A DNA stretch of 64,000 bases from Alitta virens. Its lineage: Eukaryota; Annelida; Polychaeta; Phyllodocida; Nereididae. Shown piece by piece: positions 55,546 to 64,000 of this stretch. Position 1 is the first letter of the stretch. The number at the start of each line of letters is the position of its first letter. The notes under the pieces were generated by a model. The model worked only from the letters and a program-made list of their open reading frames with translations, ran no database searches and was not told the DNA's origin. The stretch spans positions 11,642,558-11,706,557 of the forward strand of contig OW028575.1 of NCBI GenBank assembly GCA_932294295.1. Direction: 5' to 3'. A program made the position numbers and the translations under genes.

Positions 55546-56412
55546 AATAATACACTTTTCTTATTCTGTTAATTAATCAAGTATATCAACACTGACTTCC
55601 TTCACGGTACAGCTGTAGCCAAAGTTTTCAGACATCTTAAAATACATTATGATTAAACACTTTTTTTTATGTTTGTGAACCACTGAAGACAATTGGCACC
55701 ATTAAACCAATCAGTGATTGTAGGTTTCACTTGAACAACTGTCACAACTGTCCAGAGCTGTGTTGAAAAGGCCTCAGTTTATGGCAAACAAATTTTTGTC
55801 TGTAAAAATAAGGAATAAGACATCAAATTAAGAAGAAATACTTTCAGAGTGTATGTACCTTTCTATTTATTTGATGTAATATAGTATGTCCTACCAGCAC
55901 GTTACTCAGTGAGCCTGGTGCTGCAGATTGAGATCTTATTGGCCTGGGTATTACCGGTGTAGACTCTAATCAGCTGCTAATGGCACATTTCTGCCATTAA
56001 CTCATGCTGTTCTCGTAGAAATTATTGGGCCGCTAAGCTTAACAGAAATATTAGAGACATTAGCAAGATATAGAACAAAGAGCACATTAGAGGAATCTGA
56101 CAGTAAAATGCTTTAAGGGATGGATGCTTTCATGAAGATACATTAGCTCTATCAACGTCGGTCACATCTAAACAGCTCTCTTGCGTGCTTTCCACACTGT
56201 AGAGTAGATAGAGTAGATGTTTATTTGCATAAAGTTGTTACATTTCTTTCTTAATTCATATATATTTATAAAATCTACAACTAAGATCCACATGTAACTT
56301 ATACAGGTAGCTCTACCTAGTGTAGGTACACAGTATTGTAGAGTTCCTGAACTGTCGCTGATTGTTTGCGTTCCAATTAAGTGAAGTCTGATAGGGTTTG
56401 GATCGTTACATG
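55546..56412. other. No gene seen
   Basis: AT-rich non-coding sequence without recognised elements. Confidence 0.5.
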
Positions 56413-56880
56413 CTGAAATTTGGCACATTGGTACTTTTGGACATGCTCTTTCATCTCAGAAGGGTTGCCACGCTGAATTATTTATAGGATGGCCGCAATC
56501 TTGATTTTAAAAATGGCCGCCTATGGTATCAAGAAAATCCTCATAACAACGCCCTGTAAAATCCCACTAGATACTTGAAATTTGGCACATTGGTACTTTT
56601 GGACATGCTCTTTCATCTCAGAAGGGGTGCCATGCTAAATTATAAATAGGATGGCCGCAATCTTGATTTTTAAAAATGTACGCTTATGATATCAGTGGTC
56701 CAAGGAAAATTAGTATAATACCCTGTAAAAATCCTACTAGATACTTGAAATTTGGCACATAGGTACTTTTGAACATGCTCTTTTACATCAGGAAGGTTGT
56801 CATACTAAAATACAGTCAGGAAGGCCACCATCTTAATTTTTTCGTATTTGATGCCGAATCCCTTGAATCATTCAAAACTG
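56413..56880. repeat. Tandem repeat, about 165 bp x 2.8
   Basis: TGAAATTTGGCACATTGGTA starts units near 56413, 56576 and 56746. Each contains GGACATGCTCTTTCATCTCA, GGATGGCCGCAATCTTGATT and CCCTGTAAAATCC. The third is diverged. Non-coding. Confidence 0.88.
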
Positions 56881-57012
56881 GGATCAATTTTCTAGCTCTG
56901 AAATAAACACTGAGGACTGTTTTTAGCCTTTTCACAGATTTTACCCACAAGTTTTTAGTGCTTCATGAGCCCTGAGCACTACATGTGATCACTGACCTAT
57001 ATACATGGACCG

Positions 57013-57042
57013 CTTATCACCCCCATCTGGGGGTGTGATAAG
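57013..57042. repeat. Palindrome upstream of the THAP-P gene
   Basis: CTTATCACCCCC and GGGGGTGTGATAAG form a hairpin of 12 bp with a 2-nt bulge and 4-nt loop. It lies about 120 bp before the THAP start codon and could be a regulatory site or a transposon-end feature. Confidence 0.6.
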
Positions 57043-57163
57043 TGAAGCCACAGGAACTGGACATTCCGCCATCTTACCACACCTCTACCCCCCTGTTTGT
57101 TACACTAAAGTTCAACTGAGGTCAGCATCATGTTTTTGTGTTTTTGCCAATTTTTATGAAAAT

Positions 57164-59967
57164 ATGCCAGTTTGCGCTGCCGTGGGTTGTTCTAATCAAC
57201 AAGGAAAGGTTCCAGGAAAAACATTTCACTTGTAAGTATATCAAGTTTATCACTGTTCTGTTGTAAAAATGGATTTTTGACCTGTAATAAGCATGCCATT
57301 GATAAGACACGTGCATCCAACTATCCATAACTTGCCATGATCATGCGTGTAAATGTAATTCTCCTCACCTATTAGCACCAGTGTGTGATAAAGTAATAGT
57401 GTAACAAACTAGCTTTCATGGTGATCATGACAATCCTGGGGGATTTCTGGCAATAAATAAGTAAGTGTTACAGTATGTATGCAATAAAATTAATGGGAGG
57501 GAGCAGACCTATATGGGGTTAACAAGAGAACCAGATTGTAAATAACAAAATAATCTTATTAAAAGGTGCTGTTTGTCCGGAGTGCCATAATCACTTGATC
57601 ATTTTTGTTGATAAATAATTGTCTTTATGGTGATAATTACTCAATTATGAAAATTCAACAAAAGAGGAATATTGTCAGTTTGTCCTATAAAATTCATGAT
57701 GAATGCATTTATTTATTCTATTTTATATTCTATTTTATTCATTTACTGTAAAATACATGTTTTTTAATTATTTTTAATACAGATTTCCAAAAGACTTGGA
57801 TAGACGCAATGTTTGGGTAAATAATCTGAAAAGGGAAAACTACAAACCCACAGACAGATCTCTTCTCTGTTCCGATCACTTTGATGATTCCTGTTTTGAC
57901 AGAACTGGACAGACAACACGTTTGAGGAAGGATGCAGTACCAACTGTGTTCAACTTTCCGGATCATTTGATAAAGGTATCTTGTGACTCTTGTCCTATTT
58001 CTCATAATTATTGCTAAAAACATTTCATAACTATATCATTCTATTAGCATAGTGCTGTGAAATATGTTATTATAAAGCTGACTATTGTATTTCAGAAGGA
58101 AAAGAGCAGAAAAGCACCAAAAGAACGTGTAACAGTGAGCACTGAAATTGACCATGACATTGGGGATCCAACTCCTGATCCAGCTCCAAGTGCATCACAT
58201 TTTGATCATTCGTACAGCACCCCCAGCCCAACCAAATTAAAGCGAAAGTTGGATGATGCCCTGGAGAAAGTGAACAGCTGCCAAAAAAAACTGAAGTGTC
58301 AGCAACAAAAATCAAGGCGGTTGAAGAAAAAGGTAGACTGTTTGAAAAGTGTTGTGAAGGAAATAACTGACCAAAACCTTATCTCTGCTACATGTGCAGA
58401 GGTTTTGGAAAAAACCTTCACGGGGATACCTTTGCAGGTCATGCAAAGGCTCCTGAAGAAAAAGGAGGGCAAAGGTGGGCAACATGCCTATGATGACCAG
58501 CTCCGATCATTTGCCCTCACCTTAAGTTATTATTCTTCAAAGGCATATAATTATGTAAGGGAAACCTTTGATCTTGCTTTACCTCACCCATCCACAATCA
58601 GAACGTGGTACACAGGAGTTGATGGGGATCCAGGCTTTAACAAGCATGCCTTTGATTTCCTCAAGTCAAAATCAGAAAGTGGTGAGCCATTGCTTGTAGC
58701 CTTGATGATCGATGAAATGGCCATCAGAAAGCATGTTGAATGGGATGGCAAGAAACTAGTCGGCTTGGTTGATATGGGTACTACAATTGATGACGATTCT
58801 GCCCCTCTTGCCAGTGAGGCACTTGTTTTTATGGTTGTATGCATTAAAGGTAGCTGGAAACTACCAGTAGGCCACTTTATGATCCATTCATTAACTGGAA
58901 GTGAGAGAGCCAATTTAGTAAGTGAATGTATTGAGAAATTGACTAATGTTGGAGTTACAGTGACATCTCTTACTTGTGATGGTCCATCCTGTCATTTTTC
59001 AATGATGAAAAATCTTGGTGCTACCTTTGATCCACACAACATGAATCCAAGCTTCCCCAACCCTGCTAAGCCAGATGAAAAGGTTTATGTAATTCTTGAT
59101 GTATGCCATATGCTTAAGCTAGTTAGAAATACACTTGCTTCATGTGGTATTATTGTTGATGCAGATGGCAATAAAATCATGTGGCAGTACATTGAAGAGT
59201 TGCATAAACTTCAAGACAAGGAGGGCCTACATCTGGGCAATAAGTTGAAAAAGGCTCACATCAACTGGAAAAGTCAAAAAATGAAAGTTAATCTGGCTAG
59301 TCAAACTCTAAGTGCTTCTGTTGCATCAGCATTGCGTCTTTGTAAAGAAGAGCTCCAGTTACCTCAATTTGATGATTGTTACCCCACATGTTTGTTTATT
59401 GAGAAATTTGATAGATTGTTCGATATTCTAAACTCTAGGAATCCTTTGGGGAAAGGTTACAAAGCTCCAATAAAGTCACTAAATGAGTCAACCATGTTAT
59501 CGTTTCTTGATGGAGCATGTGACTACATAACTTCCTTGAAGGATCCAAATGGTACACCATTGACTTCATCGAGAAAAACTGCATTCATTGGGTTTTTGGC
59601 CTGCATAGAATCAATAAAAGCAATTTACATTAAATATGTAAAGTCTGCTGACAGCCCTCTGTCCTATTTGTTAACTTATAAATTCAGTCAAGATCACCTG
59701 GAGCTCTTCTTTGCAGCAGTTCGATCATCTGGTGGGTGCAACAACAACCCAACTGTGAGGCACTTCATTGCCACCTACAAACGTCTCATGGTGCGTCATG
59801 AAGTCAAGTGCAACACAGGTAACTGCCAATCCCAGGATAACACAAGTATTTTACCATGTTTTTCATCATCAAAGCTACAATTTTTGTGGTGCCCCCTAAT
59901 GTTATGTTGTCCCTGTGGTCCCCCCCCCCCTCCCCAATTTGGCAATGATAGATTGGCAGTCATCTAA
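57164..59967 (+). CDS. THAP-domain P-type transposase (THAP9-like), three exons
   Basis: Exons: 57164-57231, 57783-57975, 58096-59967, with GT-AG introns and matching phases, giving about 710 residues. The THAP finger covers residues 1-85: MPVCAAVGCSN, FHLFPKD, LCSDHF and the closing AVPTVF. A Lys-rich coiled coil follows (about 115-170). The transposase core has LMIDEMAIRK, VTSLTCDG, VYVILDVCHMLKLVRNTL and FSQDHLELFFAAVRSSGGCNNNPT, the acidic regions of P elements and THAP9. The finger binds DNA ends; the core would cut and paste. The last about 30 residues are low-complexity and probably spurious. A donor-like CAG-GTAACT at 59818 hints at another exon. It could be an active element or a domesticated gene; no terminal repeats were identified. 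Confidence 0.85.
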
Positions 59968-61051
59968 TAAAAAATTGCTTGATTATCATATTTTCTGCAC
60001 CTAACTAAAAAAGGACATCCTAGTGGTGCCCCTTGAAGTGTTCCCTGTGGTACCCCCCTTGAGGGCATTATGGTAATGACATGATTTCAAAAGGTGTCAT
60101 GAAACTGTGTCAATAAGCAGCAACGTGAAAATAAGGTAAGAAACTATATTATTTTATTACTGAAATTATGAGAAATAGCTCAGGAGCCTCAGGTGCAGAT
60201 AAAAGATAAGATTCTGTATATTTGGGCTCACAGACACATGAAGGCACATGTCAAACTTTTCTTGACTTTCAATTTTTTTAGCATTTTTAATGTGTAGTAC
60301 CCCATCTACAGACTACAGTGATCTACAAGACAGGTATCTAGCTTAGCTTTCTATATCTATCTTTAGTGGCAGTGTGGCAAGTGGGGAATTCCAGGAATAG
60401 GATGCTGCTGTGAGTGATGTCATGTGGCAATCTGGGGTCACTCAGGGCACCTGACCATGCTGAGTGTCAGTGAGTGAAGGACATGTTGATGAAGCAAGTG
60501 ACATGAATTGAGGAAATTTAAGCTGTATACTTGAAGACATTTCAGGTCTAACCTGTCCAAAGACTTTGTGAAGTCAAAATAGTAAGTACTATAAGTGAAA
60601 ATGCATGAATGATGATGTATAATATTATTTATATGGTGATTAGGGTGAAAATAGGGTCAGCCTTTAGGGTGCTAACTTAAGACAGCTTCAGGATGCGATG
60701 CCCAGCATGTCAACTTGAACATGCATGGATCATGTATGGTATATAATCTGACTAATATTACCATACCTTGAATACTTTAAATTTATAAGTCAAGAAAAGA
60801 TGGTGTCATGTGACCTGGTCTTGGGAACCATTCTATTGATGAAGCAGCTTGCATAAATTCCATAGTGAGAGGGGGTGGCATGCAGATGAACTGCAGTTAA
60901 AGGCTTAAAGCTACATTGCAAAATAGATTATTTTTGTAAGTATAATAATGATGAAAGAGATAAATTCAATTTTGAGACATAAAAAGAAAAATAGTAATAC
61001 TGCCTGCATTATAAACCTTTACTATGACGAACAAATTCACATTTTTTACAG
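59968..61051. other. No gene seen
   Basis: Non-coding. GTGGTGCCCC/CCCTGTGG words recur near 59887 and 60033. Otherwise unremarkable. Confidence 0.5.
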
Positions 61052-63541
61052 ACTCTGAATATGAAACGCCATCAGCTAAGTGGGGCACAAAAGCGTAAAA
61101 TTGCAGAAGAAAAGAGGCAGAAAAGTTCTACTTCAATCCAGAAAGTTCGAAAACTAACTTCCTTTTTTGAGAGTAAAGTGACTGTTTCTGACAATGAAAA
61201 CAGTAAAAAACCTGAAGAAGAATGCCCAGAAAAGGCTGAAGAGTTGAACTTGGAAGAGCAAAGATGTGCACCAGTCGATCAGGACAGTGAGGAAGGGCCT
61301 TCTGATGATAAATGCACTGGAAACGTAGGAGACGATCGTTCAGGCACTCAGAGCCAATTCAGCCAAGATGAAGAAGAGGTCACTAATGACCCATCAGAAG
61401 AGCAGACCATCGTCAGAAAAAATAGAGGTTCAGACCCCGGAAAGTGGGGGCTATTCGGTCCTGATGATATTGCCTACTGGATGGTAAAAGGACCAACAGA
61501 TTGCAAGAATCATGATGGACCATTTGAAATGTCGCAAAGATCTTTCAAAAATGACTAGCAGACAAGGTATTGCTCCAAAAATATTTTTTCCTATGTCATG
61601 CCTAATGGTGAAAAATGTACTAGAGAGTGGCTCCTATACTCTCCATCAAATGGTTTTGTTTACTGTTTCGTTTGCAAGTTATTTGCCTCCAGACCTGCCA
61701 CAACTAAGTTTGCCGGAGACGGCTTCAGTGACTGGAGAAATAACATTATGGTTGAACATCATGAAAACAGCCCAGCGCATAGAGATTCTATGCTGAACTA
61801 CCTGATAAGACGACAGGGCCAAGGGCTGTCTCAAAGCCTTGAAGAACAAATCAAACAAGAACGAGACTATTGGCATCATGTACTGCAGCGTGTTGTGGCA
61901 GTAATAAAAAAATTAACGTGGGCTTCCTTTTAGAGGAACAAATGAAAAATTTGGATCCCTAGAGAATGGCAACTTTATGGGGATGCTTGAGCTTATTTCA
62001 GAGTTTGACCCATTATGCTGGTCACATAGCTAAGTATGGCTCTGCAGGAAAATTTGTGATGAACTCATTAGTTTGATGGGCGATAAAGTCCTTGAAGCAA
62101 CCGTAAATGAAGTAAACACTGCTGGGTATTTCAGTTTATCTGTAGACTCCACACCAGACCTTTCACATATTGACCAGTTGAGTGTTATAGTGAGATATGT
62201 CTCACCCAAAGATGGACAGCCTATAGAGAGATTTCTTGCTTTCCTTCCTTTAGAAAGCCACACCGGCGAGCAATTGGCCAACCAAGTTTTACACTTTTTG
62301 AGAGCAATATGTGGCATAGACTTCTCCCAATGTAGAGGCCAGTCTTATGACAATGCAGCAAATATGACTGGCCGCTATAATGGGATGCAACAGAAAATTC
62401 TGGAGCAAAATGAATATGCTGTTTTTGTCCCATGTGCAGCACACTCTCTAAATTTGGTTGGACGCAGTGCTGTTGATAGCTGTCTACATGCTGTTAACTT
62501 CTTCTCAACTGTCCAATTGCTGTACACATTTTTTTCTTTCCACCCACAGGTGGTCTGTCCTCAAGAGTCATCTAGATGACAGCAAAGTTGTGAAATCCTT
62601 GTCTGGAACTCGTTGGGAGGCTCACTATGTTGCCACAAATGCAATTTTTGCAATCTTATCCAAAGATTCTTGAAGCCTTACATAGCATTGCTGAAGATAC
62701 ATCACAAAAAGGAGAAACGATTCATGAAGCTGAATCTATTTCAAACAAAATGCAGGAGCTTGAATTCGTAATCATGTTAGAGATGTGGAATGAAATTTTG
62801 GAGAATTTTAATAAGACCAGCAAAGCTCTCCAAGACACCAAAATGAACTTGGAAGTGTGTGCAAATTTATACAACACCTTGGCTAGTCAGTTGCAGGCCA
62901 ATCGAAATAAATTTGAAAATTTGAAAAATCTGCCAAAGACCTGCTACCAGATGTGGACTATAAGGAAGTCAGGAGACGTATCAGAAAAAGACAAGTTAAT
63001 GATGGCAATGCACCAGAAACGGAACTGAGTACAAGAGACAAATTTAGAATTTCCACATTCAATACCATCCTGAATACATTAGAGGCCCAAATGAGTCGAA
63101 GGGGCATTGTTTACAAAGAAATAGCCCAAAGATTTTCCTTCCTCACTGATATGAATTTGTCTGAAGAACAATATCAGACAAGCTCCAAAGAGTTAGTCCA
63201 AGCCTATCCACAAGATCTGGATTGCAAACTGGAAACTGAGCTTAAACAGTTCCATACTTATATTTGAGTAAGGAGAGACAAAGATAATTCACAAGCACGC
63301 AGTCACCAAGATCTTTACAACATCATAGTTGTTGATAATATCCAAGGAGTTTTTCCAAATGTTTCCATTGCACTGAGGATCTTCTTGTGTATGTTAATTA
63401 CAAATTGTTCAGCTGAGCATTCATTTTCCCAGCTGAAACACATAAAGAATCCAAATCGAACAACAATGACCCAAGAAAGGCTTGTTTCACTGACAAGACT
63501 TTCAATAGAATCAGACTTAGTTAGAAGTATGGATTTTGATT
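61052..63541 (+). pseudogene. hAT transposase, ZMYM1-like, with frameshifts
   Basis: An AG acceptor at 61051 precedes the first Met at 61061. The first frame has a basic/acidic leader, then DPGKWGLFGPDDIAYWMVKGP. The TTF-type finger continues in another frame from 61598 (EWLLYSPSNGFVYCFVCKLFA, HHENSPAHRD). At 62073-62579 the core reads YFSLSVDSTPDLSHIDQLSV, CRGQSYDNAANMTGRYNG and PCAAHSLNLVG, with the catalytic Asp region and the hAT Cys-His-like signature. Further frames carry LSGTRWEAH and a helical region. The end at about 63380-63541 has NCSAEHSFSQLKHIKN, the hAT dimerisation domain, and a stop. At least four frame changes are present, so it is inactive, though divergence is modest. Confidence 0.85.
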
Positions 63542-64000
63542 AAATTATAAAAGACTTCGCATTTCAGAAGTCAAGGAAAAAAACCTTTCAATCTCACTAA
63601 ATATTTGAAGTTCCTGTAAGTCCATAATATTCCAGGAATCTTCATTGATACTTATCTATTCTTAGTTCAATTAGCCTTTCTTGGGACATTTGTTTTCAAT
63701 TTGGACGATGGAAACTTAAATATTCTTTAAGGGTGATCTGGTTAAAGTTGAAAGTACCAGCTAGTTATTATATACATAATACATTACCAAGGTAGCTTAA
63801 TGTAGCCAGCATCTTGCTGGGAGAAAGTGGCCATTCTGAGAATATATATAGGTATCTGTCACCTATGTAAACTTTTTTCCCTTAGTTTGTGGGAAAATTG
63901 TAACTTGAGAATTATTTGGTACATTATTTGACTTTTCTTAACAAACTTCTTGCTGCAGTCTGTGTGAAATGTCTGAGAATTATAGGGCGATAATATATGA
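63542..64000. other. No gene seen
   Basis: AT-rich flank of the hAT pseudogene. Terminal inverted repeats were not found. Confidence 0.5.

Overview
The window looks like intron-rich, AT-rich DNA from a marine-type invertebrate animal (inferred; a lophotrochozoan such as a mollusc would fit, but nothing here proves the taxon). It has GT-AG introns, poly-A signals, a multi-exon S1 serine protease, and a dense mix of retrotransposons, DNA transposons, SINEs and tandem repeats. There are no operons, rRNA genes, true tRNA genes or CRISPR arrays.

Layout. 1-2752: a DIRS-like retroelement on the minus strand, broken by the tail of a LINE. 5905-12601: a tandem array with exon-like units, interrupted by a short LINE derivative, a full-length two-ORF LINE with RNase H (I/Nimb type, here called LINE-A; 6272-11686) and two tRNA-derived SINEs. 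13354-18068: a decayed minus-strand CR1/L2-like LINE whose first ORF joins a NADAR-like segment to an SGNH esterase. 18840-19597: a MULE transposase remnant. 24325-31355: an apparently complete seven-exon chymotrypsin-like protease; intron 4 holds a foldback and an antisense terminal-exon-like stretch, and intron 5 holds a Harbinger-type MITE. 32640-33885: a Harbinger transposase pseudogene. 34500-35015: an old LINE fragment. 36269-41490: decayed Cys/His-rich and P-superfamily transposase sequence riddled with SINE and LINE-A insertions. 43714-46000: the N-terminal half of a protein-primed family B DNA polymerase pseudogene (Polinton/Maverick type). 46814-47696: a tandem exon-like array. 48800-54905: an unassigned DNA transposon (element X) with DDE-like transposase pieces, tandemly duplicated symmetric exons and arrays of a terminal motif. 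57164-59967: an open THAP plus P-type transposase gene. 61052-63541: a broken hAT (ZMYM1-like) transposase.

How the parts work together. LINE-A, its short end-to-end derivative and the tRNA-Gly-like SINE appear to form one retrotransposition system. The SINE 3' end resembles the LINE-A 3' end, both families are 5'-truncated, and both are flanked by 10-15 bp target-site duplications that can be read directly. LINE-A copies range from 37 bp to 5.4 kb. The most unusual items are element X, the NADAR-SGNH ORF1, the reused LINE-A derivative, and a 75-nt exon-like repeat whose centre is inverted in one copy.
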